Source: Streptomyces sp. NRRL B-24484 (GTDB lineage Bacteria > Actinomycetota > Actinomycetes > Streptomycetales > Streptomycetaceae). From it: 64,000 nt of DNA. A program made the position numbers and the translations under genes. The notes under the pieces are model-generated. The model did not search any database. It saw nothing but the letters and a program-made list of their open reading frames with translations, and was not told the origin of the DNA. This document shows positions 1 to 10,422 of the stretch, piece after piece; the first letter of the stretch is position 1, and each line of letters begins with the position of its first letter. The DNA lies in NCBI RefSeq assembly GCF_000717715.1, contig NZ_JOAI01000001.1:388146-452145 (forward strand), read 5' to 3'.

Positions 1-400
1 AGCCGCGCTCCGCGGACAGCACGACCGGCACGTACTGGTTGGCGCCGGCCTCGGAGGCGAGCGCGTGCGAGTCGAGCAGTTGCAGCTGGACGAGCCGCCC
101 GGCGAACACGGTGAAGACGACGACCAGCGCGATGCCGGCCAGCCGCAGCCGCTTGCGCGGGTCGGCGAGCCGGATCATCCGCGGCTGCGGACGGGCGGCG
201 GGCCGCTGCGGGCGGCGGGCCGGACGGGCGGTGCGCGGGTCGGCGCCGCGGGCCCGGTCGGGGCGCGGGGGTGTCCGGCGGGCCTGGTCGGCGCCGCGCG
301 GGCGGGGGGTGCGGGCCCGGTCCGCGGGTTTGCGTCCGGGCTCCCCCGGGCGGTGCGGGCGGCGGTCGCCGGGGCCCTGCGGCCGGCGCGGTGTGCTCAT
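1..400 (-). CDS. ftsI: FtsI / penicillin-binding protein, N-terminal part (runs off the window)
   Basis: This is the first 133 codons of a class B penicillin-binding protein, the septal peptidoglycan transpeptidase FtsI. The ATG at 400 overlaps the TGA of ftsL (ATGA), the usual arrangement in the division and cell wall cluster. The visible part has a cytoplasmic tail of about 73 residues rich in Arg and Pro. One membrane anchor follows (about residues 83-100, then RLVQLQLLD), and then the start of the extracytoplasmic dimerisation region. The catalytic domain lies outside the window. The basic, proline-rich tail is typical of actinobacterial FtsI. Identity rests on the anchor sequence and on the rsmH-ftsL-ftsI order. 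Confidence 0.88.
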   Translation of the reverse strand, partial: MSTPRRPQGPGDRRPHRPGEPGRKPADRARTPRPRGADQARRTPPRPDRARGADPRTARPARRPQRPAARPQPRMIRLADPRKRLRLAGIALVVVFTVFAGRLVQLQLLDSHALASEAGANQYVPVVLSAERG

Positions 401-1005
401 CGTCCGCTCCCGGGGTGCGGGGCCGTCGCGGTGGCCGTGGCCGGCGGGGCGGGTGCGATCTGCACCCCGTCGTCGGACGCGGTCGGCGCGGGGGACGCCG
501 GCGCGGATGCGCCGGCGGAGGGATCACCGGACGGGGCCGGGGGCGCGGCGGAGGCGTCCTCGGGCCGCTTGACCGGCGCGCTGTCCTGGGCCTGGCCGGG
601 CTTGCCGAGCACCTTGCCGTCGTCCTGCAGGAAGGCCGGGCCGCCGCCGGGCACCATGCCCAGTTCGCGGGCGCGGCGGGCGAGCGCGTCGGGTGCGGCG
701 TCCTGGTCGATCTGCGCCTGCAGGCCCTGCTTCTCGTCGGTGAGGTCGGTGGTCTGCTTCTTCAGCCGGGACAGCTCGAACGAGCCCTCGTTGAGGGCGG
801 TGTTGAGCATCAGCAGGCCGAGCAGTCCGGCCGAGAGCAGCACCACGATCAGCACGGCGAACGGGGTCCGCCCGCGGACGGACCGGGACTGCGGACGGGC
901 GCTGATCCGCCCCCGTCCCGCCTGCCCGGGGAGCGCACCGCTCCTCCGGGTCCGACCGCCCCGCCCGCCCGCGGGCAGCAGGGGCCCACCGCCGGCCACC
1001 GGCAC
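397..1005 (-). CDS. ftsL: FtsL-like septum formation protein
   Basis: A 202-residue bitopic membrane protein between rsmH and ftsI, matching FtsL of the divisome (FtsQLB complex). It has a basic cytoplasmic N-terminus, a single membrane helix at about residues 49-68 (FAVLIVVLLSAGLLGLLMLN), and then a short coiled coil with the septum-initiator signature (ELSRLKKQTTDLTDEKQGLQ). A Pro/Ala-rich disordered C-terminal tail of about 80 residues makes it longer than enterobacterial FtsL. It starts 42 bp after rsmH and overlaps ftsI by 4 nt, so the three genes are probably one transcript. Confidence 0.88.
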   Translation of the reverse strand: MPVAGGGPLLPAGGRGGRTRRSGALPGQAGRGRISARPQSRSVRGRTPFAVLIVVLLSAGLLGLLMLNTALNEGSFELSRLKKQTTDLTDEKQGLQAQIDQDAAPDALARRARELGMVPGGGPAFLQDDGKVLGKPGQAQDSAPVKRPEDASAAPPAPSGDPSAGASAPASPAPTASDDGVQIAPAPPATATATAPHPGSGR

Positions 1006-1047
1006 TGCGCCCTCCCTCTCGCCGTTCCTCGCTCGCGTCCGCCCCGG

Positions 1048-2016
1048 TCAGCGCCGGGTCGCCCTGATCCTCTCCGCCACGCGGAGCCGGACGGGCGCGG
1101 CGCGCCGGTTCTCCTCGATCTCCGCCTCGGTGGCCAGCTCCGCCCCGCGGGTGTGCAGCTTCAGCCAGGGCTGGTGCTCCTCGGGCACGATCGGCAGCCC
1201 GGGCGGGGCGGTGGACGTGGCACCGGCCTGGAAGTACTGCTTGACCAGGCGGTCCTCCAGGGACTGGTAGGACATGACGACCATCCGGCCGCCGACCGCG
1301 AGGCGCTCCAGCGCGCCGGGGATCGCCCGGTCCAGCACCTCCAACTCCCCGTTGACCTCGATCCGCAGGGCCTGGAAGGTGCGCTTGGCCGGGTTGCCGC
1401 CGGTGCGCCGGGTCGCCGCCGGGATGGCGTTGCGTACCAATTCGACGAGACGCGCACTGGTGGTGAACGGTTCCTTCTGCCGTTCGCGGACGATCACCGA
1501 GGCGATCTTCCCGGCGAACCGCTCCTCGCCGTAGACCTTGAGGATCCGGGCGAGGTCGCCGTGGCTGTAGGTGTTGAGCACCTCGGCGGCGCTCAGGCCG
1601 CTGGTCTGGTCCATCCGCATGTCGAGCGGGGCGTCCTGGGCGTAGGCGAAGCCGCGGTCGGCCTCGTCCAGCTGCATCGAGGAGACGCCGAGGTCGAAGA
1701 GGACGCCGTGCACCTCGGGGATGCCGAGGTCGTCGAGGACCTCCGGGATCTCGTCGTACACCGCGTGCACCAGGGTGGCCCGGTCGCCGAACGGGGCGAG
1801 GCGCTGCGCGGAGAGCTCCAGTGCGGCCGGGTCGCGGTCCACCGCGACCAGCCGGGCCTCGGGGAACTGCGTGAGGATCGCCTCGCTGTGGCCGCCGAGG
1901 CCCAGGGTGGCGTCGACCACCACCGCGCCGGGCGCGGTGGCCGCCGGGGCCAGCGCGTCCATGCAGCGCTGCAGCATCACCGGGACGTGCTTGGGTGCCG
2001 GACTCTCGTTGGACAT
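1048..2016 (-). CDS. rsmH: 16S rRNA m4C1402 methyltransferase RsmH (MraW)
   Basis: RsmH N4-methylates C1402 of 16S rRNA at the ribosomal P site using SAM. The 322-residue product carries the family's opening HVPVML, the SAM-binding motif [10 protein letters not shown], the motif AVDRDPAAL, and the late motifs [11 protein letters not shown] and [14 protein letters not shown]. The reading frame extends upstream to 2202, but the ATG at 2016 fits family N-termini and has an AGGAAGGG ribosome site about 8-15 nt upstream. It heads an operon with ftsL and ftsI. No mraZ lies between it and the divergent carbonic anhydrase gene, although many bacteria have one at this place. Confidence 0.95.
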   Translation of the reverse strand: MSNESPAPKHVPVMLQRCMDALAPAATAPGAVVVDATLGLGGHSEAILTQFPEARLVAVDRDPAALELSAQRLAPFGDRATLVHAVYDEIPEVLDDLGIPEVHGVLFDLGVSSMQLDEADRGFAYAQDAPLDMRMDQTSGLSAAEVLNTYSHGDLARILKVYGEERFAGKIASVIVRERQKEPFTTSARLVELVRNAIPAATRRTGGNPAKRTFQALRIEVNGELEVLDRAIPGALERLAVGGRMVVMSYQSLEDRLVKQYFQAGATSTAPPGLPIVPEEHQPWLKLHTRGAELATEAEIEENRRAAPVRLRVAERIRATRR

Positions 2017-2302
2017 CGCGCGGTGGCGCCCTTCCTCGGTGCGGCCGCCCGGGCCCGGACGGCTGGCCCCATTCTCGCCCACGGCCGGAGCGGATCCGGC
2101 CGCCGGGGCACGGGCCGCCCGGACGCACGCGGCCCGCGGTCCCCGCCCGCTCGCCTGGGGAAGGTGACCGCCCGGCACCGGGGAAGGTGCGCCAGGTGGC
2201 ACAGGAGCGGGTGGAGGCCGCGGGCCGCGTACGGGAGCGCCCCCGGTGCCGGCCCGAGGGGGCGTCGGCGGGGCGCGGTGGGCAGTGCTCCACTGCGCCG
2301 CC

Positions 2303-2330
2303 AGACTATCGCCCGCTCACGCCGAGTCAA
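2303..2330 (-). promoter_or_regulatory. Probable HrdB-type promoter of rsmH-ftsL-ftsI
   Basis: On the minus strand TTGACT (2325-2330) and TAGTCT (2303-2308) are separated by 16 nt, a close match to the vegetative actinobacterial promoter. Transcription would start near 2296 and leave a leader of about 280 nt before rsmH. This is pattern recognition only. Confidence 0.5.
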
Positions 2331-2539
2331 CGCTCCCCGACGGAGCGCCACCCGGGCGGCGGTACGGCCCGGTGCAGGTCACGGCCGTCGCGGTCCGGCC
2401 GGGCCGGGCGGGCGCACCGCGGCGGCCCGCGCCGGTCATACCGGGACCAACTTCGCAACCCGGCCGGCCCGCGGCGCAGCGCGGCTATGGACTCGATCAC
2501 AGCCCGGGGCCGCCCTCACCACGGCACCGGGATTCGGAT

Positions 2540-2545
2540 TACCTT
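2540..2545 (+). promoter_or_regulatory. -10-like box for a leaderless carbonic anhydrase transcript
   Basis: TACCTT is followed by exactly 7 nt and then the ATG at 2553, with no Shine-Dalgarno sequence. This is the geometry of actinobacterial leaderless mRNAs. No good -35 is visible. Confidence 0.4.
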
Positions 2546-2552
2546 CGTCACC

Positions 2553-3092
2553 ATGACAGTGACCCCCGACCGGCCCGTGCCGAACGCCGCTGCCAGTCCT
2601 TCCTCCGGCATCATCGACCGCTTCGTGGCGTCGAACCGCGAGTACGCGGTCGAGTTCCGCGACGGCGGCATGGACGCCCGCCCCGTGCAGAAGGTCGCCG
2701 TGGTGGCGTGCATGGACGCCCGCCTCGACCTGTTCGCCGCACTCGGCCTGGAGCTCGGCGACGCGCACATCATCCGCAACGCGGGCGGTGTCGTCACCGA
2801 CGACACCATCCGCTCCCTCACCATCAGCCAGCGCGCCCTGGGCACCCGCTCGGTCGTGCTGATCCACCACACCGGCTGCGGCCTGCTCGGTCTCACCGAG
2901 GACTTCCGCCGCGAGCTGGAGGCTGAGGTCGGCCAGCGCCCGCAGTGGGCGGTGGAGGCGTTCGTGGACCTGGACGGCGACGTCCGGCAGTCCATGCAGC
3001 GGGTCCGCACCTCGCCGTTCGTGCCGCACACCGACGACGTCCGCGGCTTCGTCTTCGACGTCCACACCGGACTGCTCCGCGAGATCGACTGA
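2553..3092 (+). CDS. Beta-class carbonic anhydrase
   Basis: A zinc enzyme interconverting CO2 and bicarbonate, here 179 residues, typical of the short beta-class proteins common in actinobacteria. The zinc site is visible: Cys53 in the CMDARLD motif (whose Asp-Arg pair is catalytic) and the HHTGCG motif giving His106 and Cys109. NAGG (in IIRNAGG) is also conserved. The frame is open far upstream. I chose the ATG at 2553 because the family N-terminus begins about there and a -10-like TACCTT sits 7 nt before it. It stands alone, divergent from rsmH. Confidence 0.93.
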   Translation: MTVTPDRPVPNAAASPSSGIIDRFVASNREYAVEFRDGGMDARPVQKVAVVACMDARLDLFAALGLELGDAHIIRNAGGVVTDDTIRSLTISQRALGTRSVVLIHHTGCGLLGLTEDFRRELEAEVGQRPQWAVEAFVDLDGDVRQSMQRVRTSPFVPHTDDVRGFVFDVHTGLLREID

Positions 3093-3441
3093 TCCGACGA
3101 TTGCGCGTCCGCCCCGCCCGGGGCGGACGACCGCTCCCGACCCGGCCAGCGTCGTCCGGGTCCCTTCCCCTCCCGTCCCCTCCCGGGCCGCCCGTCCCCG
3201 GGGCCCCGGTTGTGCCGGGACGAACCGGGACACTGCACGCGTCTCGCCCGCCCGAGTGACTTCCGGCCGTGCGACAGGGAAGAATGCCCGTGCAGGCCCG
3301 GCCCCGATCGACCCGGGGCGGCCCGCCGCACGCCCACCGCCCGTGCCACTCCTCGCCGGACTCGCACGCCCGCCCGGGCGGTGCGCCATCGGTCGGCCGG
3401 CAACCTGAGCCGGCACAAGAGGTCCACATGGGAGCGAACGG
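3093..3441. other. Intergenic region before the MoxR operon
   Basis: About 350 bp with no supported gene. It should contain the promoter of the MoxR-DUF58-transglutaminase operon, but I cannot pick one box pair over the others. A ribosome site (GGAGCGAACGG, from 3431) precedes the GTG at 3442. The nearer ATG at 3428 runs into a stop after five codons. Confidence 0.4.
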
Positions 3442-4467
<1,026 letters not shown>

Positions 4468-4468
4468 C

Positions 4469-5812
4469 GTGGCCGCGGGCGAGAACCCCCCGCCGCAGGC
4501 CGGGCAGACGCCGCACGGACTGCGGTCGGGGCTGCACGGGCTGACCACCCGGGGGCGGTCCTTCCTCGCCGCCGGGGTCACCGCCTCGCTGTGCGCGTAC
4601 GTCTTCGGGCAGGACGCGCTGCTGCGGGTCGGCGTGCTGCTCGCGGCGCTGCCGCTGGCCTCCGCGATCTGGCTGCTGCGGACCCGCTACCGGGTGGCGG
4701 GCGGCCGCCGGCTGTCCCCGCACCGGACGCCGGCCGGCCAGGAGGCCCGGGTGCACCTGCGGCTGGACAACGTGTCCCGGATGCCCACCGGCGTGCTGAT
4801 GCTGGAGGACCGCGTCCCGTACGTGCTCGGGCCGCGGCCGCGGTTCGTGCTGGACCGGGTCGAGCCGCACGGCTACCGCGAGGTGTCCTACCGGGTCCGG
4901 TCCGACCTGCGCGGCCGCTACCCGCTGGGCCCGCTGCAGCTGCGGCTCTCCGACCCGTTCGGGATGTGCGAGCTGGGCCGCTCCTTCAACGCCTCCGACG
5001 TGCTGACGGTGGTGCCGCAGGTGACGCCGCTGCCGCCGGTGCGGCTGCCGGGCGAGCGGGCCGGGCACGGCGACACCAACGCCCGGGCGCTGGCGCTGGC
5101 CGGCGACGACGACGTGATCCCGCGCGAGTACCGGCACGGCGACGACCTGCGCCGGGTGCACTGGAAGTCCACCGCGCGGTACGGCGAGCTGATGGTCCGC
5201 CGCGAGGAGCAGCCGCTGCGGGCGCACGCCGCGGTGCTGCTGGACACCCGGGAGATCGCGCACCGCGGCACCGGGCCGGGCTCGTCCTTCGAGTGGGCGG
5301 TGAGCTGCGCGGCGTCCGTCGGTGTCCACCTGGTCGACCGGGGCTACCGGACGCGGCTGGTCACCGACACCGGCCACGCGGTGCCGTCCGCGGGCAACCA
5401 GGCCGGCACCACGCCCGCCGAGGCGAACGGGCTGCTGCTGGACGAGCTCGCGGTCGTCGGCAACTCCGACGGCGGCGGGCTGGCCCGCGCCGAGGAGGTG
5501 CTGCGCGGCGGCGAGGGCCTGCTGGTCGCGATCGTCGGCTCGCTCGACTCCGAGCAGCTGGAGCGGCTGTGCGGGCTGCGCCGCCGGGCCGCCGGCGCGG
5601 TGCTGTTCCTGCTCGACACGGCGACCTGGGCGGGCCTGCGGCACCTGCTGCCGGACACCGCGGACGGTTCCTTCGAGGAGCAGGCGAAGACGCTGCGGCG
5701 GGCCGGCTGGACGGTGCTGCCGGTGAAGGCCGGCGCCTCGCTGCCCGAGCTGTGGCGCACGGCCGACCGCACCGAGCAGTCGAGCCCCTACCGAGACGAG
5801 GTCGGCACGTGA
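4469..5812 (+). CDS. DUF58 domain membrane protein
   Basis: A 447-residue protein with an N-terminal pair of hydrophobic segments (about residues 28-60). A DUF58 domain follows, marked by REYRHGDDLRRVHWKSTAR and then MVRREEQP. DUF58 proteins are the usual partner of MoxR ATPases, and their C-terminal half often resembles a degenerate VWA fold. The GTG start lies one base after the moxR stop. The gene overlaps the transglutaminase start by 4 nt (GTGA), so translation is probably coupled. The biochemical role is unknown. Confidence 0.9.
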   Translation: MAAGENPPPQAGQTPHGLRSGLHGLTTRGRSFLAAGVTASLCAYVFGQDALLRVGVLLAALPLASAIWLLRTRYRVAGGRRLSPHRTPAGQEARVHLRLDNVSRMPTGVLMLEDRVPYVLGPRPRFVLDRVEPHGYREVSYRVRSDLRGRYPLGPLQLRLSDPFGMCELGRSFNASDVLTVVPQVTPLPPVRLPGERAGHGDTNARALALAGDDDVIPREYRHGDDLRRVHWKSTARYGELMVRREEQPLRAHAAVLLDTREIAHRGTGPGSSFEWAVSCAASVGVHLVDRGYRTRLVTDTGHAVPSAGNQAGTTPAEANGLLLDELAVVGNSDGGGLARAEEVLRGGEGLLVAIVGSLDSEQLERLCGLRRRAAGAVLFLLDTATWAGLRHLLPDTADGSFEEQAKTLRRAGWTVLPVKAGASLPELWRTADRTEQSSPYRDEVGT

Positions 5813-8247
5813 CCACCCGGGCCCGATTGACGATCAGTGCGGCGACGGCGACCGTGCTCACCTCGACGTGCCTGCTGCCGCTGATCACCACGCACGGCTG
5901 GTTCGTGCAGGCCGTGCTGATGGTCCTGGTCGCGGCCGGGGCCGGCACCGGGCTGCGCCGGCTGGCCGTCTCCGGCTGGGCGGTGACGCCGTTGCAGCTG
6001 CTGGTCGTGCTGTACGCGCTGATGCTGCTGTCGGTGCGCCGGTCGATGACCTGGGGGCTGCTGCCCGGCGGCCGGGCGCTGGACGCGCTGAGCTCGCTGC
6101 TCACGCAGGCCGGCACGGACCTCGGCCAGTACGCGGTGCCGGCGCCGGACACGGCGGGCCTGCGGCTGGTGCTGGTCGGCTCGGTCGCGCTGGTCGCGGT
6201 CCTGGTGGACGCGCTGGCGGTGACGCACCGGCGGGCGGCGGCGGCCGGTCTGCCGCTGCTGGCGCTGTACTCGGTGGGCTGCGGCCTGTCCGGGGTGGGC
6301 TCGGGCTCGTGGATCTGGTTCCTGCCCGCGGCCGGCGGCTACCTGCTGCTGCTCCGCGCCGAGGGCCAGGACCGGCTGTCGCGCTGGGGCCGGGTGTTCA
6401 GCGGCACCGGCAAGGCGACGAACACGCCGCCGGTGCACAACGGGCACCGGGTCGGCGTGATCGCGCTGGTGCTGGCGGTGGCGGTGCCCGCGTTCCTGCC
6501 GCAGGCGGGCCTGGGCCTGGTCGGTGCGATAGCCGGCAACGGCGGTTCGGGCACCGGCAGCGGGTCGGGGTACCGGGTGACCTCGCTGAACCCGGTGGTG
6601 GCGCTGACCGAGAGCCTGCACCGGACGGACGCGGTGCCGCTGCTGCAGTACCGCACCACGGCGCAGTCCGTCGGCGAGATGTACCTGCGGATCGGGGCGC
6701 TGGACGAGTTCAACGGCGTCGACTGGCGGTTCTCCCCGCAGAAGCTGCAGCAGCGGCCCGACCCGCTGCCGAAGCCGACGGGCCTGACCTCGTCGATCGC
6801 GGTCAGCCAGGCGAGCACCCACGTGGCGATCTCGAAGAACCTGCGGACGGACTGGCTGCCGCTGCCGTACCCGGCGAGCACCGTGTCGGTGCCGGGCAAC
6901 TGGCGGTACGAGCCGGAGACCCGGACCCTGGTCGGCGCGGACGGCCAGAAGACGGACGGCCTCACCTACGACGTGACCAGCCTGGACGTGCAGCCGACCG
7001 CGGAGCAGCTGCGCTCGGCCGGCCCCGTCCCCGCGGACCTGCCCGGTCGCTACCTGCAGCTGCCGGACTCGCTGCCGGCGCAGGTGGCGAGGACGGCGCA
7101 GGAGGTGACGGCGGGCAAGGACAACGCCTTCGACCGCGCGGTGGCGCTGCAGGACTGGTTCACCTCGCCGGCGTTCCACTACGACACCGACATCGAGGCC
7201 GGCACCGGCAGCACGGCGATCCTGAAGTTCCTGCAGGACCGGCGGGGCTTCTGCGTGCACTTCGCGTCGACCATGGCCGCGATGGCCCGCACCCTGGGCA
7301 TCCCCGCCCGGGTGGCGATCGGCTTCACGCCGGGCAGCACCACCGACGGCGCGTCGTACGTGGTGCGGTCGACGAACTACCACGCGTGGCCGGAGCTGTA
7401 CTTCGCGGGCACCGGCTGGGTCCGGTTCGAGCCGACGCCGTCGGCCGGGCAGGGCGCGATCGTGCCGGGCTACACCCGCCCGGAGACCGCTCCGTCGGCG
7501 GGCGCGACCACTGCGCAGCCGACCGACGAGCCGAGCGGCGCCGCCTCGGCCTCGCCGGGTGCGACGAACAGCTGCGGCGGCGGCCACCGCGCGGAGGACT
7601 GCGCGGACCAGCAGACCGCCGCGGCGCAAAACCTGCAGGGCGAGCCGTGGTGGCTGTCCTGGCGGGTGCTCGCGACGTTCTCGCTGGTGGCGCTGGCCCT
7701 GGTGCTGCTGGCGGTGCCGGCGCTCTGGCGGGCCAGGCTGCGGCGGCGGCGGCTCGGCGCCGGACGCCACCTGGCGGGCGCCGAGCGGACGGTGCTCTCC
7801 GACGCGCAGGTGCTGGCCGCCTGGCAGGAGCTGATCGACTCGGCCTGGGACCTCGGCATCCCGCCGGACGACGCCAGCACGCCGCGCCGCACCGTGGCGC
7901 GGATCGCGCAGCTCGGCTCGTTGGACGGCGAGGCGCAGGCCGCGGCCGGCCGGGTCGCGCTCGCCACCGAGCAGGTGCTGTACGCCCGGGAGACCGGGCC
8001 GGTGCCGCCGCTCGGCGCGGACGTGCTGGCCACCCGGGAGGCGCTGCGGGCCTCGGTCGGCCGGTACGGCCGGCTGCGCGCGGTGCTGATGCCGCCGTCG
8101 GCGGCGCGGCTGTGGTGGCGGGCGACCGAGCGGGTCGGCGCGGTGCGGCAGGCGGTGCGCGGCCGCTTCGACGTGGCGGCGGGTGCGGTCCGCGGGGCCG
8201 TCCGGAAGGTGCTGCGGCGGCACCCCGAGGAGGGCGGCCGGTCCTGA
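5809..8247 (+). CDS. TgpA-like membrane transglutaminase/protease (DUF3488-transglutaminase-DUF4129)
   Basis: An 812-residue multispan protein. About 250 N-terminal residues form a block of membrane helices (DUF3488/TgpA_N). An extracytoplasmic transglutaminase-like core follows, with Cys482 in RRGFCVHF and His525 in NYHAWPE, and WVRFEPTP after them. A Ser/Thr/Ala-rich linker leads to one more helix (about 620-640) and a cytoplasmic DUF4129-type tail. A Cys-x10-Cys pair sits in the linker. It closes the MoxR operon, so the ATPase and DUF58 protein are probable partners. Whether it cross-links or cleaves proteins cannot be read here. Confidence 0.9.
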   Translation: MTTRARLTISAATATVLTSTCLLPLITTHGWFVQAVLMVLVAAGAGTGLRRLAVSGWAVTPLQLLVVLYALMLLSVRRSMTWGLLPGGRALDALSSLLTQAGTDLGQYAVPAPDTAGLRLVLVGSVALVAVLVDALAVTHRRAAAAGLPLLALYSVGCGLSGVGSGSWIWFLPAAGGYLLLLRAEGQDRLSRWGRVFSGTGKATNTPPVHNGHRVGVIALVLAVAVPAFLPQAGLGLVGAIAGNGGSGTGSGSGYRVTSLNPVVALTESLHRTDAVPLLQYRTTAQSVGEMYLRIGALDEFNGVDWRFSPQKLQQRPDPLPKPTGLTSSIAVSQASTHVAISKNLRTDWLPLPYPASTVSVPGNWRYEPETRTLVGADGQKTDGLTYDVTSLDVQPTAEQLRSAGPVPADLPGRYLQLPDSLPAQVARTAQEVTAGKDNAFDRAVALQDWFTSPAFHYDTDIEAGTGSTAILKFLQDRRGFCVHFASTMAAMARTLGIPARVAIGFTPGSTTDGASYVVRSTNYHAWPELYFAGTGWVRFEPTPSAGQGAIVPGYTRPETAPSAGATTAQPTDEPSGAASASPGATNSCGGGHRAEDCADQQTAAAQNLQGEPWWLSWRVLATFSLVALALVLLAVPALWRARLRRRRLGAGRHLAGAERTVLSDAQVLAAWQELIDSAWDLGIPPDDASTPRRTVARIAQLGSLDGEAQAAAGRVALATEQVLYARETGPVPPLGADVLATREALRASVGRYGRLRAVLMPPSAARLWWRATERVGAVRQAVRGRFDVAAGAVRGAVRKVLRRHPEEGGRS

Positions 8248-8272
8248 CCGGCGGCCCTGCGGCCGGTGCGAC

Positions 8273-8323
8273 GACGGCGCCGGGGGCTGACGGTTCGGTG
8301 AACCGTCCGCCCCCGGCGCCGTC
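8273..8323. terminator. Strong bidirectional terminator hairpin
   Basis: Perfect 15-bp arms (8273-8287 and 8309-8323) enclose a second 8-bp stem (8289-8296 and 8300-8307) with a 3-nt loop; only one mismatch separates the stems. It sits between the convergent transglutaminase and DUF3040 genes and can serve both. Confidence 0.8.
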
Positions 8324-8347
8324 GGTCGTTCGTGGTTCCCGGGGTTC

Positions 8348-8731
8348 CTAGAGGCCGTCGTGTTCGTCGCGGCGGCGTTGCCAGCGCTGTTCCATCCGGT
8401 CCATCACGTTCGCCTTGCGGCGGGGAGCGGGGGATGCCTTGGGGCCCGATCCGTGCCCGAGGGCACCGCGCCGCCAACCGGTCACGGCAAGGACCGCGCA
8501 GCCAAGCATCACCAGGAAACCGATCACGCTCACCCAGATCAGCTGGGCGACCATGCCTCCCATCAGGAGACCGACGCCAGCCACGAACCCTGCGGCGGCC
8601 AGGTAGACCCTCCGACGGGTGTAGGTGCGCAGGCCGGTTCCCTCAAGCGCTGACGCGAATTTGGGATCTTCGGCGTACAGCGCTCGCTCCATCTGCTCGA
8701 GCAGTCGCTGCTCGTGCTCCGAGAGCGGCAC
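8348..8731 (-). CDS. DUF3040 membrane protein
   Basis: A 127-residue protein with the DUF3040 opening (PLSEHEQRLLEQMERALYAEDPKFA). Two membrane helices follow (about residues 43-62 and 66-86), then a basic tail. This is a common small actinobacterial membrane family of unknown function. The GTG start has GGAGG five nt upstream. The gene is monocistronic, with a strong terminator on its 3' side. Confidence 0.88.
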   Translation of the reverse strand: MPLSEHEQRLLEQMERALYAEDPKFASALEGTGLRTYTRRRVYLAAAGFVAGVGLLMGGMVAQLIWVSVIGFLVMLGCAVLAVTGWRRGALGHGSGPKASPAPRRKANVMDRMEQRWQRRRDEHDGL

Positions 8732-9003
8732 GGAGTCCTCCTACTCGTCGGTCGCGGGGCGACCGGTCCGCCACCCCTGGGCCTGATCCTGTGAGGTCCA
8801 TATGCCCCAGGCGTTCGGGTGTCATGCTTTCCGGCTTTACCCAGATCATACGGTCCACAGGGCCGGTTCGGGGTGGTGGTGGACACGTGCCACCAACCAC
8901 TTCGGAGCCGCCCTGCACCGGTGCAACGCCCCCGCCCGCGCACAAGTGCCCGGATCATCGGAATCTCCGCAGACCAGGGGCGCCCGGGCGCCCGGCGGCG
9001 GGG

Positions 9004-9756
9004 TCAGACCAGGGCCGCCAGCAGGTGCAGCTGGGTCGCGACGGCGTGGAAGGCGGGCTCCTCGGCGGCCGCCAGCTCCAGCTTGAGCAGGGCCTCCATC
9101 GCGCCCGGTTCGGTGTCGACGAGCACCCCGGGGACGAGGTCGGCGAAGACCCGTACACCGTGCACGGAGCGCACCTGGAGGCCGGCCGCGGAGGTCAGAC
9201 CGGACAGCTCCTCGCCCGTGAAGCGGCGCGGCATCGGGTCAGCGGCGCCCCAGCGGCCGTCCTCGGCCTCCAGCACCGTGCGGGCCTCGACGAAGTGGCC
9301 GGCCAGGGCGCGGGCGAGCACCGCGCCGTTGCGGTTGGCGGCGAGCAGGCTCACCAGGCCGCCCTTGCGCAGCGTGCCGGCGAGGCTGCCGAGCGCCTCC
9401 GCCGGGTCGTCGACGACCTCCAGCACGCCGTGGCAGAGCGCCGCGTCGACCGATCCGGCCTCGACCACCTCGGGCAGCGTCTGGGTGTCGCCCTGCACCG
9501 CGCGGACGAGGTCGGTGACCCCGGCCTCGGCGGCGCGCCGCTCCAGCGCGAACAGCGCGTCCGGGCTCGGGTCGACGACCGTCACCCGGTGGCCGAGCCG
9601 GGCCACCGGCACGGCGAAGTTGCCGGTGCCGCCGCCCGTGTCGAGGACGTCCAGCACCGGCCGGTCGAGCTCCGCGGAGCGCTGCTCCAGCGCGGTGCGC
9701 ACCACCTCCCAGACCACGGCGGTACGCAGGGCACTGCGGGGACGCGTCGGGTACAC
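9004..9756 (-). CDS. Class I SAM-dependent methyltransferase
   Basis: A 250-residue Rossmann-fold methyltransferase. Motif I is VLDTGGGTGNFAVPVA, the acidic end of strand beta-2 is VTVVDPSP, and a post-I motif is VQGDTQTLPE. VDAALCHGVLEVVDDP is the usual motif IV region. The substrate cannot be inferred. The GTG start has GAGGAG upstream, and a TAAGGT -10-like box lies at 9799-9804 on the minus strand. Confidence 0.85.
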   Translation of the reverse strand: MYPTRPRSALRTAVVWEVVRTALEQRSAELDRPVLDVLDTGGGTGNFAVPVARLGHRVTVVDPSPDALFALERRAAEAGVTDLVRAVQGDTQTLPEVVEAGSVDAALCHGVLEVVDDPAEALGSLAGTLRKGGLVSLLAANRNGAVLARALAGHFVEARTVLEAEDGRWGAADPMPRRFTGEELSGLTSAAGLQVRSVHGVRVFADLVPGVLVDTEPGAMEALLKLELAAAEEPAFHAVATQLHLLAALV

Positions 9757-9900
9757 GGCGGGGCTCCTCGGTACTGGGATCGATCACCGAACGCCACCAC
9801 CTTAGGCCCTGCGCCGCCCGCCGACGGGTGCCCGCGCGGCCGCCGGCCCCGCCCCGGGCCGCGGCCGCGCGGGCCCGCCCCGGACGGGCCCGCGCGCAGG

Positions 9901-10422
9901 TCACTCCGCCAGCGGTAGGGACTGCTGGGGGGCGCCCGGGCCGAGGCCGAGCAGGCGCTCGACGATGCGCAGGTACAGCCCGGTGTTGCGGATCAGGTCG
10001 TCGGCGTCGCGGGCGGTCGCGGCGGTGCGGATTCCGGCCTCGGCGGCGGCCCTGCGCCGTGCGCCCGCGGAGAAGTAGACGGCCCACTCGGTGAGCTCCG
10101 GGGCCACCCCCGGCAACAGCTCCCAGGCGCTGCGGATGGCCTTGCGGCGGCGCGGGTGGGGATCGGGCCGACCGCGCACCGCGAGCACCGCGGCGGTGGT
10201 GCGCAGGGCGGCGAGGTGGGCGGTGGCGTAGCGCTCCAGCGGGTCCGGCAGGCTGCGGGCGGCGGTGAGGGTGCGGTGGGCCTGGCGGAGCAGGTCGAGG
10301 GCGGCGGGCGGGGCGGCGGCACGCCGCACCACGGGGTGGACGTCGGCGGGGCGGGTGCGTCCGGCGGGCAGGGTGTCGGCGACAGGGTGGCGGGTGACGC
10401 GCTCGGGGCGGCTGATGGTCAT
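9901..10422 (-). CDS. SAV_6107-type HEPN domain protein
   Basis: A 173-residue, mostly helical protein with a core LLRQAHRTLTAARSLPDPLERYATAHLAALRTTAAVLA. I recognise this as the actinobacterial SAV_6107-like family, which is annotated as HEPN-type. No catalytic RxxxxH motif is evident, so I would not call it a ribonuclease. The ATG at 10422 is preceded by GGGAG. Function unknown. Confidence 0.75.
   Translation of the reverse strand: MTISRPERVTRHPVADTLPAGRTRPADVHPVVRRAAAPPAALDLLRQAHRTLTAARSLPDPLERYATAHLAALRTTAAVLAVRGRPDPHPRRRKAIRSAWELLPGVAPELTEWAVYFSAGARRRAAAEAGIRTAATARDADDLIRNTGLYLRIVERLLGLGPGAPQQSLPLAE

Larger units (their letters stand above)
2017..2552. other. Divergent intergenic region, rsmH / carbonic anhydrase
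   Basis: This 536-bp gap holds no convincing gene. Frames open here are uniformly GC-rich shadows without a family signature. It contains a good minus-strand promoter for rsmH (see 2303-2330) and a -10-like box directly before the carbonic anhydrase start. The rsmH leader would be about 280 nt. I found no riboswitch-like structure in that leader. Confidence 0.5.

Noticed and set aside
4591..5808. Long upstream extension of the transglutaminase frame
   Set aside because: It overlaps the DUF58 gene in another frame. The GTG at 5809 in a GTGA overlap begins the real protein.
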